Source: Xylocopa sonorina
Lineage: Eukaryota > Arthropoda > Insecta > Hymenoptera > Apidae
DNA: 64,000 bases
Reading direction: 5' to 3'
NCBI RefSeq assembly: GCF_050948175.1
Contig: NW_027490112.1
Location: 434,001-498,000 of the forward strand
Position numbers and translations under genes: made by a program. A model generated the notes under the pieces. That model saw only the letters and a list, made by a program, of their open reading frames with translations, had not been told where the DNA came from and searched no databases. Positions 12,251 through 25,889 of the stretch are shown in pieces. Every line of letters starts with the position of its first letter. Position 1 is the stretch's first letter.

Positions 12251-14338
12251 AAAACGCGATATCGCATCTCATTTCTATGTTTCATGGTAAGATATAATAT
12301 GATTTGCGAAGTGTCTTGTATTCCTCGTCTACACTTCAAAGGAATGTGAACGCGACACTTCCTCGCTAGGAAATAGCGTTTGCAGATGTCTACGTATCGT
12401 AGCAATGGAGTTCTTATGATTCTTAAAACGCGATATCGCATCTCAATTCTATGTTTCATGGTAAGATATAATATGATTTGCGAAGTGTCTTGTATTCCTC
12501 GTCTACGATTCAAATGAACGTAAATGCGACACTTCCTTGCAAGGAAATAGCGTTTGCAGATGTCTACGTATCGAAGCAATAGAGATCAAATGCTTCTTAA
12601 ATCGAGATATTGCATCTCATTTCTATTTTTCATGGTAAGATATAATATGATTTGCGAAGTGTTATGTATTCCTCGTCTACACTTGAAGTGAATGTAAATG
12701 CGACACTTCCTAGCAAGGAAATAGCGTTTGCAGATGTCTACGTATCGAAGCAATAGAGTTCTAATGCTTCTTAAAACGAGATATTGCATCTCATATCTAC
12801 GTTTCATGATAAGATATAATATTCATTGCGAAGTGTTATGCATTCCTCGTCTACGATACAAATGAATGTAAATGCGACACTTCCTTGCAAGGAAATAGCG
12901 TTTACAGATGTCTACCTATCGTAGCAATAGAGTTCTAATGCTTCTTAAAACGCGATATCGCATCTCATTTCTATGTTTCATGGTAAGATATAATATGATT
13001 TGCGAAGTGTTATGTATTCCTCGTCTACACTTGAAGTGAATGTAAATGCGACACTTCCTAGCAAGGGAATAGCGTTTGCAGATGTCTACGTATCGAAGCA
13101 ATAGAGTTCAAATGCTTCTTAAAACGAGATATTGCATCTCATATCTATGTTTCATGATAAGATATAATATTCATTGCTAAGTGTTATGCATTCCTCGTCT
13201 ACGATTCAAATGAATGTAAATGCGACACTTCCTTGCAAGGAAATAGCGTTTACAGATGTCTACCTATAGTAGCAATAGAGTTCTAATGCTTCTTAAAACG
13301 CGATATCGCATCTCATTTCTATGTTTCATGGTAAGATATAATATGATTTGCGAAGTGTCTTGTATTCCTCGTCTACACTTCAAAGGAATGTGAACGCGAC
13401 ACTTCCTCGCTAGGAAATAGCGTTTGCAGATGTCTACGTATCGTAGCAATGGAGTTCTTATGATTCTTAAAACGCGATATCGCATCTCAATTCTATGTTT
13501 CATGGTAAGATATAATATGATTTGCGAAGTGTCTTGTATTCCTCGTCTACGATTCAAATGAACGTAAATGCGACACTTCCTTCCAAGGAAATAGCGTTTG
13601 CAGATGTCTACGCATCGAAGCAATAGAGATCAAATGCTTCTTAAATCGAGATATTGCATCTCATTTCTATTTTTCATGGTAAGATATAATATGATTTGCG
13701 AAGTGTTATGTATTCCTCGTCTACACTTGAAGTGAATGTAAATGCGACACTTCCTAGCAAGGAAATAGCGTTTGCAGATGTCTACGTTTCGAAGCAATAG
13801 AGTTCTAATGCTTCTTAAAACGAGATATTGCATCTCATATCTACGTTTCATGATAAGATATAATATTCATTGCGAAGTGTTATGCATTCCTCGTCTACGA
13901 TACAAATGAATGTAAATGCGACACTTCCTTGCAAGGAAATAGCGTTTACAGATGTCTACCTATCGTAGCAATAGAGTTCTAATGCTTCTTAAAACGCGAT
14001 ATCGCATCTCATTTCTATGTTTCATGGTAAGATATAATATGATTTGCGAAGTGTTATGTATTCCTCGTCTACACTTGAAGTGAATGTAAATGCGACACTT
14101 CCTAGCAAGGGAATAGCGTTTGCAGATGTCTACGTATCGAAGCAATAGAGTTCAAATGCTTCTTAAAACGAGATATTGCATCTCATATCTATGTTTCATG
14201 ATAAGATATAATATTCATTGCTAAGTGTTATGCATTCCTCGTCTACGATTCAAATGAATGTAAATGCGACACTTCCTTGCAAGGAAATAGCGTTTACAGT
14301 TGTCTACCTATAGTAGCAATAGAGTTCTAATGCTTCTT
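12251..14338 (+). repeat. Variant hexamer (A-A-chimera-B-A-B), two copies of 1,044 bp
   Basis: Units 12,251-13,294 and 13,295-14,338 carry the same series: A with 'gtgtcttgtattcc' and 'caaaggaatgtgaacgcg', A with 'catctcaattc', chimera with 'tatttttcatgg', B with 'ctacgtttcatgataag', A with 'acttgaagtg', B with 'attgctaagtg'. This composition differs from the hexamer at 5,291, so two hexamer types coexist in one block. Confidence 0.75.
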
Positions 14339-17300
14339 AAAACGCGATATCGCATCTCATTTCTATGTTTCATGGTAAGATATAATATGATTTGCGAAGT
14401 GTTATGTATTCCTCGTCTACACTTCAAATGAATGTAAATGCGACACTTCCTTGCAAAGAAATAGCGTTTGCAGATGTTTACGTATCGTGGCAATAGATTC
14501 CTAATGCTTCTTAAAACGCGATATCGCATCTCATTTCTATGTTTCATGGTAAGATATAACATGATTTGCGAAGTGTTATGTATTCCTCGTCTACACTTCA
14601 AATGAATGTGAGTGCGATACTTCCTCGCTAGGAAATAGCTTTTGCAGATGTCTACTTATCGTAGCAATAGCTTTCTAATGCTTCTTAAAACGCGATATGG
14701 CTTCTCATTTCTATGCTTCATGGTAAGATATAATATGATTTGCGAAGTGTCATGTATTCCTCGTATACACTTCAAATGAACGTAAATGCGACACTTCCTT
14801 GCTAGGAAATAGCGTTTGCAGATGTCTAGGTATCATAGCAATAGAGTTCAAATGCTTCCTGAAACGAGATATTGCATCTCATATCTATGATTCATGATAA
14901 GATATAATATTCATTGCGAAGTGTTATGCATTCCTCGTATACGATTCAAATGAATGCAAATGCGATACTTCCTTGCAAGGAAATAACGTTTGCAGATGTC
15001 TACGTATCGAAGCAATAGAGATCAGATGCTCCTTAAATCGAGATATTGCATCTCATTTCTATGTTTCATGGTAAGATATAATATGATTTGCGAAGTGTTA
15101 TGTATTCCTCGTCTACACTTGAAGTGAATGTAAATGCGACACTTCCTAGCAAGGAAATAGCGTTTGCAGATGTCTACGTATCGAAGCAATAGAGTTCAAA
15201 TGCTTCTTAAAACGAGATATTGCATCTCATATCTGTGTTTCATGATAAGATATAATATTCATTGCGAAGTGTTATGCATTCCTTGTCTACGATTCAAATG
15301 AAAGTAAATGCGACACTTCCTTGCAAGAAAATTGCGATTGCAGATGTCTGCGTATCGTAGCAATAGAGTTCTTATGATTCTTAAAACGCGATATCGCATC
15401 TCATTTATATGTTTCATGGTAAGATATAATATGATTTGCGAAGTGTTATGTATTCCTCGTCTACACTTCAAATGAATGTAAATGCGACACTTCCTTGCAA
15501 AGAAATAGCGTTTGCAGATGTCTACGTATCGTAGCAATAGATTCCGAATGCTTCTTAAAACGCGATATCGCATCTCATTTCTATGTTTCATGGAAAGATA
15601 TAACATGATTTGCGAAGTGTTATGTATTCCTCGTCTACACTTCAAATGAATGTGAGTGCGATACTTCCTCGCTAGGAAATAGCGTTTGCAGATGTCTACG
15701 TATCGTAGCAATAGCTTTCTAATGCTTCTTAAAACGCGATATGGCATCTCATTTCTATGTTTCATGGTAAGATATAATATGATTTGCGAAGTGTCATGTA
15801 TTCCTCGTCTACACTTCAAATGATTGTAAATGCGACACTTCCTTGCTAGGAAATAGCGTTTGCAGATGTCTAGGTATCATAGCAATAGAGTTCAAATGCT
15901 TCTTGAAACGAGATATTGCATCTCATATTTATGATTCATGATAAGATATAATATTCAATGCGAAGTGTTATGCATTCCTCGTATACGATTCAAATGAATG
16001 CAAATGCGACACTTCCTTGCAAGGAAATAGCGATTGCAGATGTCTACGTATCGAAGCAATAGAGTTCAAATGCTTGTTAAAACGAGATATTGCATCTCAT
16101 ATCTATGTTTTATGATAAGATATAATATTCATTTGGAAGTGTTATGCATTCCTCGTCTACGATTCAAATGAATGTAAATGCGACACTTCCTTGCCACGAA
16201 ATAGCGTTTGCAAATGTCTACCTATCGCAGCAATAGTGTTCTAATGCTTCTTAAAACGCGATATCGCATCTCATTTCTATGTTTCATGGTAAGATATAAT
16301 ATGATTTGCGAAGTGTCATGTATTCCTCGTCTACACTTCAAATGAATGTAAATGCGACACTTCCTTCCAAGGAAATAGCGTTTGCAGATGTCTACGTATC
16401 GTAGCAATAGAGTTTTTATGATTCTTAAAACGCGATATCGCATCTCATTTCTATGTTTCATGGTAAGATATAATATGATTTGCGAAGTGTCTTGTATTCC
16501 TCGTCTACACTTCAAAGGAATGTGAACGCGACACTTCCTCGCTAGGAAATAGCGTTTGCAGATGTCTACGTATCGTAGCAATGGAGTTCTTATGATTCTT
16601 AAAACGCGATATCGCATCTCAATTCTATGTTTCATGGTAAGATATAATATGATTTGCGAAGTGTCTTGTATTCCTCGTCTACGATTCAAATGAACGTAAA
16701 TGCGACACTTCCTTGCAAGGAAATAGCGTTTGCAGATGTCTACGTATCGAAGCAATAGAGATCAAATGCTTCTTAAATCGAGATATTGCATCTCATTTCT
16801 ATTTTTCATGGTAAGATATAATATGATTTGCGAAGTGTTATGTATTCCTCGTCTACACTTCAAAGGAATGTGAACGCGACACTTCCTCGCTAGGAAATAG
16901 CGTTTGCAGATGTCTACGTATCGTAGCAATGGAGTTCTTATGATTCTTAAAACGCGATATCGCATCTCAATTCTATGTTTCATGGTAAGATATAATATGA
17001 TTTGCGATGTGTCTTGTATTCCTCGTCTACGATTCAAATGAACGTAAATGCGACACTTCCTTGCAAGGAAATAGCGTTTGCAGATGTCTACGTATCGAAG
17101 CAATAGAGTTCAAATGCTTCTTAAAACGAGATATTGCATCTCATATCTACATTTCATGATAAGATATAATATTCATTGCTAAGTGTTATGCATTCCTCGT
17201 CTACGATTCAAATGAATGTAAATGCGACACTTCCTTGCAAGGAAATAGCGTTTACAGATGTCTACCTATCGTAGCAATAGAGTTCTAATGCTTCTTAAAA

Positions 17301-17620
17301 CGCGATATCGCATCTCATTTCTATGTTTCATGGTAAGATATAATATGATTTGCGAATTGTTATGTATTCCTCGTCTACACTTGAAGTGAATGTAAATGCG
17401 ACACTTCCTAGCAAGGGAATAGCGTTTGCAGATGTCTACGTATCGAAGCAATAGAGTTCAAATGCTTCTTAAAACGAGATATTGTATCTCATATCTATGT
17501 TTCATGATAAGATATAATATTCATTGCTAAGTGTTATGCATTCCTCGTCTACGATTCAAATGAATGTAAATGCGACACTTCCTTGCAAGGAAATAGCGTT
17601 TACAGATGTCTACCTATAGT

Positions 17621-19800
17621 AGCAATAGATTTCTGATGCTTCTTAATACGCGATGTCGCATCTCATTTCTATGTTTCATGATAAGATATAATATTCATTG
17701 CGAAGTGTTATGCATTCCTCGTCTACGATTCAAATGAATGTAAATACGACACTACCTTGCAAGGAAATAGCGTTTGCAGATGTCTAGGTATCGTAGCAAT
17801 AGAGTTCTAATGCTTCTTAAAACGCGATATCGCATCTCATTTCTATGTTTCATGGTAAGATATAATATGATTTGCGAAGTGTTATGTATTCCTCGTCTAC
17901 ACTTGAAGTGAATGTAAATGCGACACTTCCTAGCAAGGAAATAGCGTTTGCAGATGTCTACGTATCGAAGCAATAGAGTTCAAATGCTTCTTAAAACGAG
18001 ATATTCCATCTCATATCTATGTTTCATGATAAGATATAATATTCATTGCGAAGTGTTATGCATTCCTCGTCTACGATTCAAATGAATGTAAATGCGACAC
18101 TTCCTTGCCAGGAAATAGCGTTTACAGATGTCTACCTATCGTAGCAATAGAGTTCTATTGCATCTTAAAACGCGATATCGCATCTCATTTCTATGTTTCA
18201 TGGTAAGATATAATATGATTTGCGAAGTGTTATGTATTCCTCGTCTACACTTCAAATAAATGTAAATGCGACACTTCCTTGCAAAGAAATAGCGTTTGCA
18301 GATGTCTACGTATCGTAGCAATAGATTCCTAATGCTTCTTAAAACGCGATATCGCATCTCATTTCTATGTTTCATGGTAAGATATAACATGATTTGCGAA
18401 GTGTTATGTATTCCTCGTCTACACTTCAAATGAATGTGAGTGCGATACTTCCTCGCTAGGAAATAGCGTTTGCAGATGTCTACGTATCGTAGCAATAGCT
18501 TTCTAATGCTTCTTAAAACGCGATAATGCATCTCATTTCTATGTTTCATGGTAAGATATAACATGATTTGCGAAGTGTTATGTATTCCTCGTCTACACTT
18601 CAAATGAATGTGAATGCGATACTTCCTCGCTAGGAAATAGCGTTTGCAGATGTCTACGTATCGTAGCAATAGCTTTCTAATGCTTCTTTAAACGCGATAT
18701 CGCATCTCATTTCTATGGTTCATGGTAAGATATAATATGATTTGCGAAGTGTTATGTATTCCTCGTCTACACTTCAAGTGAATGTAAATGCGACACTTCT
18801 TAGCAAGGAAATAGCGTTTGCAGATGTCTACGTATCGAAGCAATAGAGTTCAAATGCTTCTTAAAACGAGATATTGCATCTCATATCTATGTTTCATGAT
18901 AAGATATAATATTCATTGCGAAGTGTTATGCATTCCTCTTATACGATTCAAATGAATGCAAATGCGACACTTCCTTGCAAGGAAATAGCGATTGCAGATG
19001 TCTACGTATCGAAGCAATAGAGTTCAAATGCTTGTTAAAACGAGATATTGCATCTCATATCTATGTTTTATGATAAGATATAATATTCATTTGGAAGTGT
19101 TATGCATTCCTCGTCTACGATTCAAATGAATGTAAATGCGACACTTCCTTGCCACGAAATAGCGTTTGCAAATGTCTACCTATCGTAGCAATAGTGTTCT
19201 AATGCTTCTTAAAACGCTATATCGCATCTCATTTTTATGCTTCATGGTAAGATATAATATGATTTGCGAAGTGTTATGTATTCCTCGTCTACACTTCAAA
19301 TGAATGTAAATGCGACACTTCCTTGCAAGCAAATAGCGTTTACAGATGTCTACCTATAGTAGCAATAGAGTTCTAATGCTTCTTAAAACGCGATATCGCA
19401 TCTCATTTCTATGTTTCATGGTAAGATATAATATGATTTGCGAAGTGTTATGTATTCCTCGTCTACGATTCAAATGAACGTAAATGCGACACTTCCTTGC
19501 AAGGAAATAGCGTTTGCAGATGTCTACGTATCGAAGCAATAGAGTTCTAGTGCTTCTTCAAACGAGATATTGCATCTCATATCTACGTTTCATGATAAGA
19601 TATAATATTCATTGCGAAGTGTTATGCATTCCTCGTCTACGATACAAATGAATGTAAATGCGACACTTCCTTGCAAGGAAATAGCGTTTACAGATGTCTA
19701 CCTATCGTAGCAATAGAGTTCTAATGCTTCTTAAAGCGCGATATCGCATCTCATTTCTATGTTTCATGGTAAGATATAATATGATTTGCGAAGTGTTATG
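17621..19800 (+). repeat. Segmental duplicate, partner at about 20.92-22.93 kb
   Basis: This segment of about 2.18 kb matches 20.92-22.93 kb at an offset near 3,305 bp (19 x 174 - 1), changing to 3,131 after about 18.95 kb. The change of 174 bp is one monomer, with 'cctcttatacgattc' and 'agcgattgcag', present here and missing in the partner. Shared private marks include 'acttcttagcaagg', 'ttgccacgaaatag', 'cttcttcaaacgag' and 'cttcttaaagcgcg'. Confidence 0.75.
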
Positions 19801-19906
19801 TATTCCTCGTCTACACTTCAAATGAATGTAAATGCGACACTTCCTTGCAAAGAAGTAGCGTTTGCAGATGTCTACGTATCGTGGCAATAGATTCCTAATG
19901 CTTCTT

Positions 19907-20079
19907 AAACGCGATATCGCATCTCATTTCTATGTTTCATGGTAAGATATAACATGATTTGCGAAGTGTTATGTATTCCTCGTCTACACTTCAAATGAAT
20001 GTGAGTGCGATACTTCCTCGCTAGGAAATAGCTTTTGCAGATGTCTACGTATCGTAGCAATAGCTTTCTAATGCTTCTT
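19907..20079 (+). repeat. 173-bp monomer (one-base deletion)
   Basis: The landmark reads cttcttaaacgcg with one a missing, and the distance to the next landmark is 173 bp. The same deletion recurs at 23,386-23,558, 3,479 bp away (20 x 174 - 1). The two copies belong to a duplicated segment (19.80-20.47 and 23.28-23.95 kb), so the deletion arose once. Confidence 0.85.
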
Positions 20080-20149
20080 AAAACGCGATATGGCATCTCA
20101 TTTCTATGCTTCATGGTAAGATATAATATGATTTGCGAAGTGTCATGTA

Positions 20150-23100
20150 TTCCTCGTCTACACTTCAAATGAACGTAAATGCGACACTTCCTTGCTAGGA
20201 AATAGCGTTTGCAGATGTCTAGGTATCATAGCAATAGAGTTCAAATGCTTCCTGAAACGAGATATTGCATCTCATATCTATGATTCATGATAAGATATAA
20301 TATTCATTGCGAAGTGTTATGCATTCCTCGTATACGATTCAAATGAATGCAAATGCGATACTTCCTTGCAAGGAAATAGCGTTTGCAGATGTCTACGTAT
20401 CGAAGCAATAGAGATCAGATGCTTCTTAAATCGAGATATTGCATCTCATTTCTATGTTTCATGGTAAGATATAACATGATTTGCGAAGTGTTATGTATTC
20501 CTCGTCTACACTTCAAATGAATGTGAGTGCGATACTTCCTCGCTAGGAAATAGCTTTTGCAGATGTCTACGTATCGTAGCAATAGCTTTCTAATGCTTCT
20601 TAAAACGCGATATGGCATCTCATTTCTATGCTTCATGGTAAGATATAATATGATTTGCGAAGTGTCATGTATTCCTCGTCTACACTTCAAATGAACGTAA
20701 ATGCGACACTTCCTTGCTAGGAAATAGCGTTTGCAGATGTCTAGGTATCATAGCAATAGGGTTCAAATGCTTCCTGAAACGAGATATTGCATCTCATATC
20801 TATGATTCATGATAAGATATAATATTCATTGCGAAGTGTTATGCATTCCTCGTATACGATTCAAATGAATGCAAATGTGACACTTCCTTGCAAGGAAATA
20901 GCGTTTGCAGATGTCTACCTATCGTAGCAATAGATTTCTGATGCTTCTTAATACGCGATGTCGCATCTCATTTCTATGTTTCATGATAAGATATAATATT
21001 CATTGCGAAGTGTTATGCATTCCTCGTCTACGATTCAAATGAATGTAAATACGACACTACCTTGCAAGGAAATAGCGTTTGCAGATGTCTAGGTATCGTA
21101 GCAATAGAGTTCTAATGCTTCTTAAAACGCGATATCGCATCTCATTTCTATGTTTCATGGTAAGATATAATATGATTTGCGAAGTGTTATGTATTCCTCG
21201 TCTACACTTGAAGTGAATGTAAATGCGACACTTCCTAGCAAGGAAATAGCGTTTGCAGATGTCTACGTATCGAAGCAATAGAGTTCAAATGCTTCTTAAA
21301 ACGAGATATTCCATCTCATATCTATGTTTCATGATAAGATATAATATTCATTGCGAAGTGTTATGCATTCCTCGTCTACGATTCAAATGAATGTAAATGC
21401 GACACTTCCTTGCCAGGAAATAGCGTTTACAGATGTCTACCTATCGTAGCAATAGAGTTCTATTGCTTCTTAAAACGCGATATCGCATCTCATTTCTATG
21501 TTTCATGGTAAGATATAATATGATTTGCGAAGTGTTATGTATTCCTCGTCTACACTTCAAATGAATGTAAATGCGACACTTCCTTGCAAAGAAATAGCGT
21601 TTGCAGATGTCTACGTATCGTAGCAATAGATTCCTAATGCTTCTTAAAACGCGATATCGCATCTCATTTCTATGTTTCATGGTAAGATATAACATGATTT
21701 GCGAAGTGTTATGTATTCCTCGTCTACACTTCAAATGAATGTGAGTGCGATACTTCCTCGCTAGGAAATAGCGTTTGCAGATGTCTACGTATCGTAGCAA
21801 TAGCTTTCTAATGCTTCTTAAAACGCGATATGGCATCTCATTTCTATGTTTCATGGTAAGATATAACATGATTTGCGAAGTGTTATGTATTCCTCGTCTA
21901 CACTTCAAATGAATGTGAATGCGATACTTCCTCGCTAGGAAATAGCGTTTGCAGATGTCTACGTATCGTAGCAATAGCTTTCTAATGGTTCTTAAAACGC
22001 GATATCGCATCTCATTTCTATGGTTCATGGTAAGATATAATATGATTTGCGAAGTGTTATGTATTCCTCGTCTACACTTCAAGTGAATGTAAATGCGACA
22101 CTTCTTAGCAAGGAAATAGCGTTTGCAGATGTCTACGTATCGAAGCAATAGAGTTCAAATGCTTCTTAAAACGAGATATTGCATCTCATATCTATGTTTC
22201 ATGATAAGATATAATATTCATTTGGAAGTGTTATGCATTCCTCGTCTACGATTCAAATGAATGTAAATGCGACACTTCCTTGCCACGAAATAGCGTTTGC
22301 AAATGTCTACCTATCGTAGCAATAGTGTTCTAATGCTTCTTAAAACGCTATATCGCATCTCATTTTTATGCTTCATGGTAAGATATAATATGATTTGCGA
22401 AGTGTTATGTATTCCTCGTCTACACTTCAAATGAATGTAAATGCGACACTTCCTTGCAAGCAAATAGCGTTTACAGATGTCTACCTATAGTAGCAATAGA
22501 GTTCTAATGCTTCTTAAAACGCGATATCGCATCTCATTTCTATGTTTCATGGTAAGATATAATATGATTTGCGAAGTGTTATGTATTCCTCGTCTACGAT
22601 TCAAATGAACGTAAATGCGACACTTCCTTGCAAGGAAATAGCGTTTGCAGATGTCTACGTATCGAAGCAATAGAGTTCTAGTGCTTCTTCAAACGAGATA
22701 TTGCATCTCATATCTACGTTTCATGATAAGATATAATATTCATTGCGAAGTGTTATGCATTCCTCGTCTACGATACAAATGAATGTAAATGCGACACTTC
22801 CTTGCAAGGAAATAGCGTTTACAGATGTCTACCTATCGTAGCAATAGAGTTCTAATGCTTCTTAAAGCGCGATATCGCATCTCATTTCTATGTTTCATGG
22901 TAAGATATAATATGATTTGCGAAGTGTTATGTATTCCTGGTCTACACTTGAAGTGAATGTAAGTGCGACACTTCCTAGCAAGGGAATAGCGTTTGCAGAT
23001 GTCTACGTATCGAAGCAATAGAGTTCAAATGCTTCTTAAAACGAGATATTGCATCTCATATCTATGTTTCATGATAAGATATAATATTCATTGCTAAGTG

Positions 23101-25000
23101 TTATGCATTCCTCGTCTACGATTCAAATGAATGTAAATGCGACACTTCCTTGCAAGGAAATAGCGTTTATAGATGTCTACCTATAGTAGCAATAGAGTTC
23201 TAATGCTTCTTAAAACGCGATATCGCATCTCATTTCTATGTTTCATGGTAAGATATAATATGATTTGCGAAGTGTTATGTATTCCTCGTCTACACTTCAA
23301 ATGAATGTAAATGCGACACTTCCTTGCAAAGAAGTAGCGTTTGCAGATGTCTACGTATCGTGGCAATAGATTCCTAATGCTTCTTAAACGCGATATCGCA
23401 TCTCATTTCTATGTTTCATGGTAAGATATAACATGATTTGCGAAGTGTTATGTATTCCTCGTCTACACTTCAAATGAATGTGAGTGCGATACTTCCTCGC
23501 TAGGAAATAGCTTTTGCAGATGTCTACGTATCGTAGCAATAGCTTTCTAATGCTTCTTAAAACGCGATATGGCATCTCATTTCTATGCTTCATGGTAAGA
23601 TATAATATGATTTGCGAAGTGTCATGTATTCCTCGTCTACACTTCAAATGAACGTAAATGCGACACTTCCTTGCTAGGAAATAGCGTTTGCAGATGTCTA
23701 GGTATCATAGCAATAGAGTTCAAATGCTTCCTGAAACGAGATATTGCATCTCATATCTATGATTCATGATAAGATATAATATTCATTGCGAAGTGTTATG
23801 CATTCCTCGTATACGATTCAAATGAATGCAAATGCGATACTTCCTTGCAAGGAAATAGCGTTTGCAGATGTCTACGCATCGAAGCAATAGAGATCAGATG
23901 CTTCTTAAATCGAGATATAGCATCTCATTTCTATGTTTCATGGTAAGATATAATATGATTTGCGAAGTGTTATGTATTCCTCGTCTACACTTGAAGTGAA
24001 TGTAAATGCGACACTTCCTAGCAAGGAAATAGCGTTTGCAGATGTCTACGTATCGAAGCAATAGAGTTCAAATGCTTCTTAAAACGAGATATTGCATCTC
24101 ATATCTATGTTTCATGATAAGATATAATATTCATTGCGAAGTGTTATGCATTCCTCATCTACGATTCAAATGAATGTAAATGCGACACTTCCTTCCAAGG
24201 AAATAGCATTTGCAGATGTCTACGTATCGTAGCAAAGGAGTTCTTATGATTCTTAAAACGCGATATCGCATCTCAATTCTATGTTTCATGGTAAGATATA
24301 ATATGATTTGCGAAGTGTTATGTATTCCTCGTCTACACTTGAAATGAACGTAAATGCGACACTTCCTTGCAAGGAAATAGCGTTTGCAGATGTCTACGTA
24401 TCGAAGCAATAGAGATCAAATGCTTCTTAAATCGAGATATTGCATCTCATTTCTATTTTTCATGGTAAGATATAATATGATTTGCTAAGTGTTATGTATT
24501 CCTCGTCTACACTTGAAGTGAATGTAAATGCGACACTTCCTAGCAAGGAAATAGCTTTTGCAGATGTCTACGTATCGTAGCAATAGCTTTCTAATGCTTC
24601 TTAAAACGCGATATGGCATCTCATTTCTATGCTTCATGGTAAGATATAATATGATTTGCGAAGTGTCATGTATTCCTCGTCTACACTTCAAATGAACGTA
24701 AATGCGACACTTCCTTGCTAGGAAATAGCGTTTGCAGATGTCTAGGTATCATAGCAATAGAGTTCAAATGCTTCCTGAAACGAGATATTGCATCTCATAT
24801 CTATGATTCATGATAAGATATAATATTCATTGCGAAGTGTTATGCATTCCTCGTATACGATTCAAATGAATGCAAATGTGACACTTCCTTGCAAGGAAAT
24901 AGCGTTTGCAGATGTCTACCTATCGTAGCAATAGATTTCTAATGCTTCTTAATACGCGATGTCGCATCTCATTTCTATGTTTCATGATAAGATATAATAT
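20150..25000 (+). repeat. Large segmental duplication, copy 1 (about 4.85 kb)
   Basis: The segment matches about 25.89-30.74 kb at an offset of 5,741 bp (33 x 174 - 1). Near 22.2 kb the offset rises to 5,915, because copy 2 has one more monomer. Near 23.3 kb it falls to 5,742, because copy 2 lacks the 173-bp monomer. Shared rare variants run through it: 'atagggttcaaatgcttcc', 'gacactaccttgc', 'attcctggtctac', 'tttatagatgtct', 'agcaaaggagttc' and 'gatttgctaagtg'. Boundaries were placed where neighbouring variants stop matching and may be off by a monomer. Confidence 0.8.
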
Positions 25001-25889
25001 TCATTGCGAAGTGTATTGCATTCCTCGTCTACGATTCAAATGAATGTAAATACGACACTACCTTGCAAGGAAATAGCGTTTGCAGATGTCTAGGTATCGT
25101 AGCAATAGAGTTCTAATGCTTCTTAAAACGCGATATCGCATCTCATTTCTATGTTTCATAGTAAGATATAATATGATTTGCGAAGTGTTATGTATTCCTC
25201 GTCTACACTTGAAGTGAATGTAAATGCGACACTTCCTAGCAAGGAAATAGCGTTTGCAGATGTCTACGTATCGAAGCAATAGAGTTCAAATGCTTCTTAA
25301 AACGAGATATTCCATCTCATATCTATGTTTCATGATAAGATATAATATTCATTGCGAAGTGTTATGCATTCCTCGTCTACGATTCAAATGAATGTAAATG
25401 CGACATTTCCTTGCCAGGAAATAGCGTTTACAGATGTCTACCTATCGTAGCAATAGAGTTCTATTGCTTCTTAAAACGCGATATCGCATCTCATTTCTAT
25501 GTTTCATGGTAAGATATAATATGATTTGCGAAGTGTTATGTATTCCTCGTCTACACTTCAAATGAATGTAAATGCGACACTTCCTTGCAAAGAAATAGCG
25601 TTTGCAGATGTCTACGTATCGTAGCAATAGATTCCTAATGCTTCTTAAAACGCGATATCGCATCTCATTTCTATGTTTCATGGTAAGATATAACATGATT
25701 TGCGAAGTGTTATGTATTCCTCGTCTACACTTCAAATGAATGTGAGTGCGATACTTCCTCGCTAGGAAATAGCGTTTGCAGATGTCTACGTATCGTAGCA
25801 ATAGCTTTCTAATGCTTCTTAAAACGCGATATGGCATCTCATTTCTATGTTTCATGGTAAGATATAACATGATTTGCGAAGTGTTATGT

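Larger units (their letters stand above)
4595..17620 (+). repeat. Block 2: hexamer-based higher-order repeats
   Basis: About 75 monomers in which the order chimera-B-A-A-A'-B recurs, where A' has 'gcgatatggcatc'. The 1,044-bp unit is seen in tandem at 5,291-7,378 and 8,945-11,032, with variants at 12,251-14,338. Shared private marks include 'aaatcgagatatt', 'cttcctgaaacgag', 'atgattcatgataag' and 'gcgtatac'/'cgtatacgattc'. Between the hexamers are runs of class A with 'gtgtcttgtattcc' and 'caaaggaatgtgaacgcg'. For example, 7,379-8,249 matches 11,903-12,773 at an offset of 4,524 (26 x 174). Confidence 0.75.
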